64,000 nucleotides of DNA from Streptomyces hygroscopicus subsp. hygroscopicus (lineage in GTDB: Bacteria; Actinomycetota; Actinomycetes; Streptomycetales; Streptomycetaceae), in NCBI RefSeq assembly GCF_030269125.1, contig NZ_BSSM01000017.1:1-64000 (forward strand). Direction: 5' to 3'. A model generated the notes under the pieces. It saw only the letters and a list, made by a program, of their open reading frames with translations, ran no database searches and was not told the origin of the DNA. The first letter of the stretch is position 1, and each line of letters opens with the position of its first letter. A program made the position numbers and the translations under genes. Below, piece by piece: positions 8,003 through 15,677 of the stretch.

Positions 8003-9262
8003 CTAGTTCGCCTCGTCGTCGTCGATCCCCAGGCCGGGTAGGAGGCCCGGCAGGAGCGGGGGAAGGGTGACGTCGGGGGCGGTGCTCGGGGGTTTGGTGG
8101 TGGACGGGGTACTGCTGTCGCCGCTGGACCTCGGCGGGTCCAGCAGACCGCCGGTGCTGCCGCCGAGCAGTCCGTCGCCCGTGCTGTCGGTGGCCGTGCC
8201 GGTGGGGTTGCCGGTACCGGTGCGACCGGCGGACGGGGTGCGGTGGCTGGGCTGGGTCGACCGGTGGGTGCCGGGGGACGCCGGGCCGGTGCCCCGGTGC
8301 GTGCCGTCGCCGCCCTGGGAGGGCTGCTGCGGCAGCAGGGACTGGAGCGGGGCGACCTCCTGGTCTATGGCGTCGAACACCGACGACACCTGCTGTTTGA
8401 CGTCCCCGAGCTGCACCGGAAGCTTGTCGCTGAGCGCGCTCCACGCCTCGCGGTGGGACCGGGAGAACGTGGACAGCGCCTGGATCGGGCCCAGTTGGTC
8501 TGGGTCGGCCTCATAGGCCGCGTGCAGCAGCCGGTGGCCCTCGCTGACGTCGTGCTGCATCCCGGAGAGGGTGCGGCGGATCTCGCCGATGGACTCGTGG
8601 TCGAGGTGGCCGCCGCGGCCGCGCTCCATCAGCCGACGGGCCTCGCCGAGCCGGGTGGACGCCTGGTCGAGGTAGACCTGGCCGCGCTGGTCCTGGCCGT
8701 CACTGAGGTAGTTGAGCTTGAAGTCCTCGATGCCGCGTTTGAGTCCGTACAGCTGGTCGCCGGGCAGGGCGTGGGAGCTGGCGGCGGCGACCCCGCCGAA
8801 GGCCCCCGCGGCCACGCCCACGCTGAGCCCGCCGGCCGCGAGGCCCTTGGTCAGCCTGGACCGCGGCCGGAGCTTGCCCAGCGGGCTCGCCCGGTGTGCG
8901 CCCTTGCCCTTGCGCCCGCCCGTCTCCCGCCACCAACCTTGCGGGGAAGAGGCTTCGCTCCTTCTCTGCTCCGGTACGGTCGTGTCCGCCGCCCCGGTCC
9001 CCTCCTGGAGCATGGCCTCCATCGCGGCCACCAGCTGTGCGCGCTGGACGACCTTGACGTCGGGGTCGAGCTGCGGCCGGGGCAGCGCGCCGAGGCCGTC
9101 CGCGAGGGCCAGCAGCCGGCCCTGCTCGGTCAGTTCCTCGGTGGTCGGCGGGGAACCCGCCGGTTCGTCGGACTGCTCGGCCGCCGTGTCCCGGTCGGAC
9201 TGCTCCTCCAGGGCCTGGGCGAAGGCGTTCGCCCGCCGGTGCGCCGATACGTTCGCGATCAC
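8003..9262 (-). CDS. rsbN: Anti-sigma factor RsbN for BldN
   Basis: A 419-residue single-pass membrane protein. The cytoplasmic N-terminus (about residues 1-165) is charged and carries the sigma-binding region. One hydrophobic segment follows (about 170-190, rich in G, A and V), then an extracytoplasmic DUF5667 domain containing LPGDQLYGLKRGIEDFKL, and a long S/T/P/G-rich tail. In streptomycetes RsbN sequesters BldN until aerial growth. GTG 9262 is preferred: GGAGG ends eight bases upstream, whereas a GTG at 9271 lies inside that site. It lies just downstream of bldN in the same orientation, with its own BldN-type promoter candidate between them. Confidence 0.93.
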   Translation of the reverse strand: MIANVSAHRRANAFAQALEEQSDRDTAAEQSDEPAGSPPTTEELTEQGRLLALADGLGALPRPQLDPDVKVVQRAQLVAAMEAMLQEGTGAADTTVPEQRRSEASSPQGWWRETGGRKGKGAHRASPLGKLRPRSRLTKGLAAGGLSVGVAAGAFGGVAAASSHALPGDQLYGLKRGIEDFKLNYLSDGQDQRGQVYLDQASTRLGEARRLMERGRGGHLDHESIGEIRRTLSGMQHDVSEGHRLLHAAYEADPDQLGPIQALSTFSRSHREAWSALSDKLPVQLGDVKQQVSSVFDAIDQEVAPLQSLLPQQPSQGGDGTHRGTGPASPGTHRSTQPSHRTPSAGRTGTGNPTGTATDSTGDGLLGGSTGGLLDPPRSSGDSSTPSTTKPPSTAPDVTLPPLLPGLLPGLGIDDDEAN

Positions 9263-9390
9263 TGGCGGCACCTCCTCTCGTCATGACGGTCGACTCCCCA
9301 GGGGGTCCTGAGGGTTGCACATCCCGACCGCTTCCACCCGATCGAGCGATGGGGCGGCAGGGACGTGACCACAGGGAGCCTGTATCCCGC

Positions 9391-9419
9391 TCAACGACTG
9401 GCGCGGCACTTGGGTTACG
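9391..9419 (-). promoter_or_regulatory. Candidate BldN-dependent promoter of rsbN
   Basis: On the minus strand CGTAAC (9419-9414) is followed after 17 bases by CGTTGA (9396-9391). These are the -35 and -10 elements I recall for BldN-controlled promoters. Placement about 130 bases before the rsbN start fits the reported dependence of rsbN on BldN. The assignment is by eye. Confidence 0.65.
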
Positions 9420-9509
9420 GACCCCGGATGATCCGTCCTGAAAGTCAACGCGCCTCAAGAGAAGGCGAGTTGGCGATCGCCCGGAGTGGTGGGGCGGGGA
9501 CGGGTACTT

Positions 9510-10298
9510 TCAGCGGGCGTCGTCCGGCAGCAGCCGGGCGAGCGTGCGGACGGCGCGGTACTGGAGGGTCTTGATCGCACCCTCGTTCTTGCCCATGACC
9601 CGGGCGGTCTCCGCCACCGACAGCCCTTGCAGGAAGCGGAGCGTCACGCACTCCTGCTGCTGCGGGTTGAGGCGTCGTACGGCGTCCAGGAGCGCGGCGT
9701 TCGACAGGGACTCCAGGACGGAGTCCTCCGGGGAGCGCTCGACCTCGTTGGCGTCCAGCATCTCGCCGGTGGTGACCTCCAGGCGGAAGCGGCTGGACTT
9801 GAAGTGGTCGGCGACGAGGTTGCGGGCGATCGTCACCAGCCAGGCGCCGAAGTCGCGACCCTGCCAGGTGAAGGTGCCGATCCGGCGCAGGGCGCGCAGA
9901 AAGGTCTCGCTCGTCAGGTCCTCGGCGGTCGCGCGGCCCCCGACGCGGTAGTAGATGTACCGGTAGACGGTGTCGCTGTACTGGTCGTACAGCCGGCCGA
10001 ACGCCTCGGCCTCGCCCGCCTGGGCGCGCTCGACCAGGTCCATCATCCGGGCGCTGTCGCTGTCGGCGGCCGGCCGGCGGGTGGTGGTGGCGCCGCTCGC
10101 CCCGGCGGGGCGCCCACGTCTGGCGACGGCGGCGCCGCCGTCGGCCAGTGCGTAGCACGGGCCCGTGGGTACGGCGGTGGCGAAGGCGGGGACGGCGAGC
10201 GCGGTGGGGACGAGGCCGCGCAGCGTCTCTTTGACCGTTGCGACAGATGCGCGCAGCGTAGCCAGGCCCGAGGCGTCAACCCCGACGTGTGGGTACAC
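9510..10298 (-). CDS. bldN: Developmental ECF sigma factor BldN, with pro-sequence
   Basis: A 262-residue ECF sigma factor needed for aerial mycelium formation. Residues 1 to about 86 are an unusual extension rich in A, G, P and T that is absent from ordinary ECF factors; S. coelicolor BldN is made as a pro-sigma with such an extension that is removed proteolytically. Region 2 follows (FGRLYDQYSDTVYRYIYYRV), then region 4 (LNPQQQECVTLRFLQGLSVA and the recognition helix around MGKNEGAIKT). The GTG start encodes MYPHVGVDASGL. RsbN, encoded next, holds it inactive. Transcription is expected to be repressed by BldD, known from other streptomycetes. Confidence 0.96.
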   Translation of the reverse strand: MYPHVGVDASGLATLRASVATVKETLRGLVPTALAVPAFATAVPTGPCYALADGGAAVARRGRPAGASGATTTRRPAADSDSARMMDLVERAQAGEAEAFGRLYDQYSDTVYRYIYYRVGGRATAEDLTSETFLRALRRIGTFTWQGRDFGAWLVTIARNLVADHFKSSRFRLEVTTGEMLDANEVERSPEDSVLESLSNAALLDAVRRLNPQQQECVTLRFLQGLSVAETARVMGKNEGAIKTLQYRAVRTLARLLPDDAR

Positions 10299-10677
10299 GG
10301 GACTCCCAGAGGCAGAGCTTTCATCACGTGCAGTGCGGAACCGTTCACCCGTCGTGGCGACGGAGGGGTACCGGTTTGCGTCTGAGGAGAATAACGCTTC
10401 GTGCAGGCGCTGCTACACCCAGTTGCTCAAATCACCGATTGCGTCGCATCTGTAACCGATTGTTGCCCTGTCTCGTTCCGCATCCTGATCATTTCTTGAC
10501 CGAAAAAGGGCGTGTTTCGGTGAACTCCAGGACGAGTTGAAATGGCCGCGGCATAATCCGGGCGCGAGCCGAAGCGCGTGGCAGGGGCGCGGGGAACCGC
10601 GTGACCAGTCACGACGGTTCGCGTCCTGGGGGCGGCCCGAGCCCTGGGGCGGTGGTCCGCACCCGGCCGACCGATAC
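10299..10677. promoter_or_regulatory. bldN upstream region, no gene
   Basis: A 379-base gap between the 3' end of the HAD gene and the bldN start. It is less GC-rich than its surroundings (notably 10430-10560) and holds no ORF with plausible codon use. Long untranslated leaders and BldD sites are known for bldN, so this is the expected control region. I could not place a -10/-35 pair or a BldD box with confidence. Confidence 0.6.
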
Positions 10678-11604
10678 TTATCGGCGCCGGCGACTCAAAG
10701 CGATCGCCGCCGCGGTGCCGCCGGCGACCGCGCCGACGCCCGCCGCCGCCGGGATGCCCACCTTCGCCGCCTTGCGCCCCGTGCGGTAGTCCCGGAGCCG
10801 CCAGTCCTTCTCCCGCGCGTGCCTGCGCAGCTTCGCGTCCGGGTTGATGGCGTAGGGGTGGCCGACGAGGGACAGCATCGGGATGTCGTTGTGGCTGTCG
10901 CTGTAGGCGGCGCAGCGGGCGAGGTCCAGGCCCTCCGCCGAGGCCAGCGCGCGCACCGCCTCCGCCTTCGCGGGCCCGTGCAGCGGTTCGCCCACCAGCC
11001 GGCCGGTGTAGACGCCGTCCACCGACTCCGCGACCGTCCCGAGCGCCCCGGTCAGGCCCAGCCGGCGCGCGATCACCGTCGCGATCTCCACCGGCGCCGC
11101 CGTGACCAGCCACACCTTCTGCCCCGCGTCGAGGTGTGCCTGCGCGAGGGCCCGGGTGCCCGGCCAGATCCGGTCGGCCATGTACTCGTCGTAGATCTCC
11201 TCGCCGATCGTCTGGAGCTCGGCGACGCGGTGGCCCTTGACGATGGACAGCGCCGAGTCGCGCGCGTCCTGCATGTGCTCGGGGTCCTCGACCCCGGCCA
11301 GCCGGAACCACGCCTGCTGCCAGGCGAACCTGGCCAGGTCGCGGGTCTCGAAGAACTTCCGCTTGTACAGGCCCCGCCCGAAGTGGAAGATCGCGGCGCC
11401 CTGCATGACGGTGTTGTCGAGGTCGAAGAACGCGGCCGCGCGGACGTCGCCGATCACCGGAAAGTCCGGTTCCGCGTCGGCCCGCGCGGTCTCCTGCGTC
11501 TCCTCCGAGGACTTGCGTGCGGCCTCCGCCGAGGCCTCGCCTGCCAACACGCTCCGCGCCGTGGCGGAGCGCCTACGGGGAGTGAGCCATCCGAGAGCGG
11601 CCAT
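10678..11604 (-). CDS. HAD-IB family hydrolase (SerB/CicA-like)
   Basis: A 308-residue phosphatase of HAD subfamily IB. Motif I is AAFFDLDNTVM (nucleophile and acid/base aspartates at about residues 61 and 63), preceded by a 55-residue basic, disordered leader. VTAAPVEIATVIA carries motif II. The motif III/IV region is YSDSHNDIPML, and a glycine/alanine-rich hydrophobic tail at about 285-303 could anchor it to the membrane. Relatives act on phosphoserine or phospholipid head groups; the substrate here is unknown. It diverges from the glutaredoxin-like gene, sharing a 110-base promoter region. Confidence 0.88.
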   Translation of the reverse strand: MAALGWLTPRRRSATARSVLAGEASAEAARKSSEETQETARADAEPDFPVIGDVRAAAFFDLDNTVMQGAAIFHFGRGLYKRKFFETRDLARFAWQQAWFRLAGVEDPEHMQDARDSALSIVKGHRVAELQTIGEEIYDEYMADRIWPGTRALAQAHLDAGQKVWLVTAAPVEIATVIARRLGLTGALGTVAESVDGVYTGRLVGEPLHGPAKAEAVRALASAEGLDLARCAAYSDSHNDIPMLSLVGHPYAINPDAKLRRHAREKDWRLRDYRTGRKAAKVGIPAAAGVGAVAGGTAAAIALSRRRR

Positions 11605-11713
11605 GCCGTGAGCATAGCCAGTCCGTCCGGTGCTTCCGGAGCCGAGAGGTTCGAAGCCCGTGAACTCTGGGTGAGGCGAGGGTTAAACCGGTTGCGCGGA
11701 GCGGCGCGCGAGA

Positions 11714-12004
11714 ATGGCCGGTATGAGTGCACTCTTCCGACGCAAGAGCGAGAAGGCCGAGCCCGGCGAGCGGCTGGTCACGCTGATCCGCAAGCCGGGC
11801 TGTCACCTGTGCGACGACGCGCAGGCCGTGATCGAGAAGGTCTGCGGGGAACTCGGGGTCCCCTGGGACCAGAAGGACATCAGCGAGGACAAGGAGCTGT
11901 ACGACCGCTACTGGGAGCAGATCCCCGTCGTCCTCGTCGACGGTGAACAGCACACCTTCTGGCGCGTGAACGCCGACCGGCTTCGTCGCGCACTGACCGA
12001 GTAG
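11714..12004 (+). CDS. Glutaredoxin-like (DUF836) thioredoxin-fold protein
   Basis: A protein of 96 residues (93 if the ATG at 11723 is used). The thioredoxin-fold core has the redox pair CHLC in IRKPGCHLCDDAQAV and the cis-proline segment QIPVVLVDGEQ. DUF836 glutaredoxins are cytosolic thiol-disulfide proteins of undefined partners. It precedes rex by 282 bases, so a redox protein sits beside the redox-sensing repressor; whether they are coregulated cannot be seen. Confidence 0.88.
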   Translation: MAGMSALFRRKSEKAEPGERLVTLIRKPGCHLCDDAQAVIEKVCGELGVPWDQKDISEDKELYDRYWEQIPVVLVDGEQHTFWRVNADRLRRALTE

Positions 12005-12192
12005 TCCAGCTGATCCCCAAAGTTCGCCTAGGATCTACGGGCGGTTTGGTCTCGGGGGCGGGATTCGTGAGGAGCGTGTGCGGTTTTGCCCCCAGTAACG
12101 AAGGTGCGCGGGTGGGTGCGCTCCGGTTCCCGCCACCGGCGCGAAAGGTGCGTGACCCCGGTCACTTCTGCCGGGCAAATCGGACACAATCT

Positions 12193-12210
12193 TTGTGCAC
12201 GCGTTCACAA
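12193..12210 (+). promoter_or_regulatory. Rex operator (ROP) and probable rex promoter
   Basis: TTGTGCACGCGTTCACAA is an 18-base near-palindrome matching the Rex consensus TGTGAACNNNTTCACA with one mismatch. Its left end (TTGTGC) can serve as a -35, with TAGCCT at 12216-12221 as the -10 after 17 bases, so bound Rex would block polymerase. In S. coelicolor Rex represses its own rex-hemACD operon when NADH/NAD+ is low. Confidence 0.93.
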
Positions 12211-12286
12211 AGACATAGCCTGCATTCGACGGGGCGGTCTGGGGACGTATGACCGCCCGCAGCCCCGCTCTACCCGCAGGAGCACC

Positions 12287-13054
12287 GTGGCAACTGGCCG
12301 ATCACACCGACCGGCGACCCGCAGCCGAGGGATTCCCGAGGCCACCGTCGCCAGGCTTCCGCTGTACCTCCGAGCCCTGACCGCGCTGTCCGAGCGCTCG
12401 GTACCCACGGTCTCGTCCGAGGAGCTGGCCGCGGCCGCGGGAGTCAACTCCGCCAAGCTGCGCAAGGACTTCTCTTACCTGGGCTCCTACGGAACGCGCG
12501 GTGTCGGCTACGACGTGGAGTATCTCGTCTACCAGATCTCCCGCGAACTCGGCCTCACCCAGGACTGGCCGGTTGTCATCGTCGGCATCGGTAACCTCGG
12601 CGCCGCCCTCGCCAACTACGGCGGTTTCGCCTCCCGCGGCTTCCGCGTCGCCGCGCTGATAGACGCCGACCCGGGGCTGACCGGAAAGCCGGTCGCGGGC
12701 ATCCCCGTGCAGCACACCGACGACCTCGAGAAGATCATCAAGGGCGACCGGGTCTCCATCGGCGTCATCGCCACCCCCGCCGGCGCCGCGCAGCAGGTCT
12801 GCGACCGGCTCGTGGCCGCCGGGGTCACCTCCATCCTGAACTTCGCGCCGACCGTCCTCGCGGTGCCGGACGGCGTCGACGTGCGCAAGGTCGACCTGTC
12901 GATCGAACTCCAGATCCTCGCCTTCCACGAGCAGCGCAAGTCCGGCGAGGAGACCGCGGCCGGTGGCGCCAAGGCCACCGCCGCGGTCACCCCGCCCACC
13001 GACTCCTCCGACCAGGGGCCCGACGGGGACGTACCCGCCGTGATGCCGGCATGA
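12287..13054 (+). CDS. rex: Redox-sensing transcriptional repressor Rex
   Basis: A 255-residue repressor. The N-terminal winged helix (about 20-85) contains TVSSEELAAAAGVNSAKLRK and FSYLGSYGTRGVGY. The Rossmann domain (about 90-215) starts VVIVGIGNLGAAL and binds NADH, which releases Rex from DNA. A disordered A/T/P-rich tail follows. GTG 12287 is preceded by GCAGGAG. The stop overlaps the hemA start (ATGA), so translation is coupled. The operator upstream shows autoregulation. Targets in streptomycetes include cydABCD, nuo and this operon. Confidence 0.97.
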   Translation: MATGRSHRPATRSRGIPEATVARLPLYLRALTALSERSVPTVSSEELAAAAGVNSAKLRKDFSYLGSYGTRGVGYDVEYLVYQISRELGLTQDWPVVIVGIGNLGAALANYGGFASRGFRVAALIDADPGLTGKPVAGIPVQHTDDLEKIIKGDRVSIGVIATPAGAAQQVCDRLVAAGVTSILNFAPTVLAVPDGVDVRKVDLSIELQILAFHEQRKSGEETAAGGAKATAAVTPPTDSSDQGPDGDVPAVMPA

Positions 13055-14721
13055 GCCTCCTCGTCGTCGGACTGAGCCACCGCAGTGCCCCGGTCAGCGT
13101 GCTGGAGCGGGCGGCGCTGAGCGTGGACGCCCAGAGCAAGCTGCTCCAGGACACGGTCGCCGCCGAGCCCGCCACCGAGGCGTCGGTGCTCGCCACCTGC
13201 AACCGCATCGAGCTGTACGCCGACGTGGACAAGTTCCACGCCGGTGTCGCCGAGCTGTCCACGCTGCTCGCCCAGCACAGCGGCGTCGGCCTGGAGGAAC
13301 TGACCCCCTACCTGTACGTCCACTACGAGGACCGGGCCGTCCACCACCTCTTCTCGGTGGCCTGCGGACTGGACTCGATGGTCGTCGGCGAGGGCCAGAT
13401 CCTCGGCCAGATCAAGGACTCGCTGGCCCGCGCCCAGGAGCTGCACACCGCCGGCAAGCTGCTGAACGACCTGTTCCAGCAGGCCCTGCGGGTCGGCAAG
13501 CGCGCCCACTCCGAGACCGGCATCGACCGCGCGGGCCAGTCCCTGGTCACCTTCGGTCTCGAACAGCTGGCCACCGGCATCGCCGTACCCGCCTGGGCGC
13601 GGGGCAAGAAGGCGCTGGTCATCGGCGCCGGCTCGATGTCCTCGCTGGCCGCCGCCACGCTCGCGCGGGTCGGGGTCGCCGAGATCGTCGTGGCCAACCG
13701 GACCTTCGACCGGGCCGAGCGCCTCGCCGAGATCCTGGCGGCGGCCGACGACAACGCGGTGACCGCCCGTGCGGTACGGATGGACGCCGTGCCGGACGAG
13801 CTGACACGTGCCGACGTCGTCGTCTCCTGTACCGGGGCGACGGGCCTGGTGCTCACGGCGGAGTCGGTCGCGCAGGCGGTCGAGGGCCGCACCGGGCAGC
13901 CGCTCGTCGCCGACGCCGGTTTCGCGGCCGTGCGGGCCGGGGCCCCGCAGCCCGCGGCCGACGAGAACTGCCCCCTCGACCTGGCCGCCGCACAGCCCGG
14001 CTTCTCCGTCATGGGCGAGGCCGCCGTGGCCGGGATGGACGCGGCCACGCTGGAGCAGCACGCGACGTGGGCCGCGGGGGGCAACACGCGCCCGGCGGTC
14101 GGCCGTACCCCCGAGGCGGACGCCGAACTGATCACCGCGCTCGCCGCGACCGCCGCCACCGTGGGCCGCATCCCCGAGCGGCGCCGCCCCGAGCCGGTCG
14201 CCGAGCGTCCCGCGCCCGCCGTCTTCCTCCTCGACCTGGCCATGCCCCGCGACATCGACGCGGCCGTGCACCGCCTGGCCGGGGTGCGCCTGGTGGACAT
14301 CGAGTCGCTCGCCGAGGCCTCCGCGGACGCGCCGATGGCGGCCGACGTGGACCAGGTCCGGCGTATCGTCTCCGACGAGGTCGCGGCCTTCGGGGCGGCC
14401 ATGCGGGCGGCGCACATCACGCCGACCGTGGTCGCGCTGCGCACCATGGCCGCCGACGTCGTCGCCGCCGAGATCGGGCGCCTGCACGGCCGCCTGCCCG
14501 AGCTGGACGAACGCCAGCGCGGCGAGATCCGCCAAGCCGTGCACCGGGTCGTCGACAAGCTGCTGCACGCGCCGACCGTGCGGGTCAAGCAGCTCGCGGC
14601 CGAACCCGGCGGCGCCGGGTACGCGGACGCGCTGCGCACCCTGTTCGACCTCGACGCCGAGACGGTCGCCTCCGTCTCCCGGGCCGAGGACAGCACAGAA
14701 ACGAAGGACCGACCGGCATGA
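13051..14721 (+). CDS. hemA: Glutamyl-tRNA reductase
   Basis: A 556-residue enzyme that reduces glutamyl-tRNA(Glu) to glutamate-1-semialdehyde with NADPH, the first committed step of the C5 route to heme, siroheme and cobalamin. The catalytic cysteine is C50 in ATCNRIELYADV. The signature CGLDSMVVGEGQILGQI and a Rossmann domain around VIGAGSMSSLAA follow. Two A/P-rich insertions (about 320-370) make it longer than the usual 420-450 residues, as is common in actinomycetes. It overlaps both rex and hemC by four bases. Confidence 0.97.
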   Translation: MSLLVVGLSHRSAPVSVLERAALSVDAQSKLLQDTVAAEPATEASVLATCNRIELYADVDKFHAGVAELSTLLAQHSGVGLEELTPYLYVHYEDRAVHHLFSVACGLDSMVVGEGQILGQIKDSLARAQELHTAGKLLNDLFQQALRVGKRAHSETGIDRAGQSLVTFGLEQLATGIAVPAWARGKKALVIGAGSMSSLAAATLARVGVAEIVVANRTFDRAERLAEILAAADDNAVTARAVRMDAVPDELTRADVVVSCTGATGLVLTAESVAQAVEGRTGQPLVADAGFAAVRAGAPQPAADENCPLDLAAAQPGFSVMGEAAVAGMDAATLEQHATWAAGGNTRPAVGRTPEADAELITALAATAATVGRIPERRRPEPVAERPAPAVFLLDLAMPRDIDAAVHRLAGVRLVDIESLAEASADAPMAADVDQVRRIVSDEVAAFGAAMRAAHITPTVVALRTMAADVVAAEIGRLHGRLPELDERQRGEIRQAVHRVVDKLLHAPTVRVKQLAAEPGGAGYADALRTLFDLDAETVASVSRAEDSTETKDRPA

Positions 14722-15677
14722 GTGACAAGGCACTGCGACTGGGGACCAGGCGGAGCAAGCTCGCCATGGCCCAGTCCGGGCAGGTGGCGGAGGCCGTGCG
14801 CCGGGTGACCGGGCGACCGGTCGAGCTGGTCGAGATCACGACGTACGGCGACACCTCCCGCGAGCACCTCGCGCAGATCGGCGGCACCGGCGTGTTCGTC
14901 ACGGCGCTGCGCGACGCGCTGGTGCGCGGCGAGGTCGACTTCGCCGTCCACTCGCTCAAGGACCTCCCCACCGAGCAGCCCGCGGAGCTGGTCCTGGCCG
15001 CGCTGCCGGTGCGCGAGGACCCCCGGGACGTGATCGTCGCGCGCGACGACCGGAAGTTCACCGACCTGCCGCGCGGCGCCCGCATAGGCACCGGCTCCCC
15101 GCGCCGCATGGCGCAGCTGAACGCGTACGCCCGCGCGCACGGCCTGGACATAGAGACGGTCCCGATCCGCGGCAACGTGGACACCCGCATCCGGTACGTC
15201 CGGGACGGCGAGCTGGACGCGGTCGTGCTGGCCGCCGCCGGGCTCAACCGGCTCGGCCGCATCGAGGAGGCGACCGACTTCCTGTCGGTCGACACGGTTC
15301 TGCCCGCCCCCGGCCAGGGGGCCCTGGCGATCGAGTGCGCGGCCCAGCGCGCGGACCTGATCGCGGCGCTGGGCGAGCTCGACGACCCGTTCACACGGGC
15401 CGCCGTGACCGCCGAACGGTCACTGCTCGCCGCCCTGGAGGCCGGTTGCAGCGCACCCGTGGGTGCGTTGGCCGACTTGTTGGGGGGCGGGCAGATTGTC
15501 AAGGAAATGCGCCTGCGCGCCGTCGTCGGGACCACCGACGGCACCCGCATGGTGCAGTTGTCCACCACCGGTCCCGTGCCCCAGACGCACGAGGGTGCGC
15601 TGGCACTCGGTAGCGACCTCGCCACCGAGATGCTCGCCCAGGGCGCGGCCGGTCTGATGGGGGAGCGAGCACATTGA
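14718..15677 (+). CDS. hemC: Porphobilinogen deaminase (hydroxymethylbilane synthase)
   Basis: A 319-residue enzyme that polymerises four porphobilinogens into hydroxymethylbilane. It starts RLGTRRSKLAMAQSGQV, has the active-site run HSLKDLPTEQP, the arginine-rich RIGTGSPRRMAQL segment, and the dipyrromethane-cofactor cysteine at C244 in LEAGCSAPVGAL. ATG 14718 overlaps the hemA stop, and its own stop overlaps the TTG of hemD. Confidence 0.97.
   Translation: MSDKALRLGTRRSKLAMAQSGQVAEAVRRVTGRPVELVEITTYGDTSREHLAQIGGTGVFVTALRDALVRGEVDFAVHSLKDLPTEQPAELVLAALPVREDPRDVIVARDDRKFTDLPRGARIGTGSPRRMAQLNAYARAHGLDIETVPIRGNVDTRIRYVRDGELDAVVLAAAGLNRLGRIEEATDFLSVDTVLPAPGQGALAIECAAQRADLIAALGELDDPFTRAAVTAERSLLAALEAGCSAPVGALADLLGGGQIVKEMRLRAVVGTTDGTRMVQLSTTGPVPQTHEGALALGSDLATEMLAQGAAGLMGERAH

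Noticed and set aside
10299..10560. Search for a BldD box before bldN
   Set aside because: Several AC-N-GT words occur but none matched convincingly on both arms.
12046..12252. 68-codon plus frame before rex considered as a leader peptide
   Set aside because: It overlaps the Rex operator and promoter and has no ribosome-binding site.
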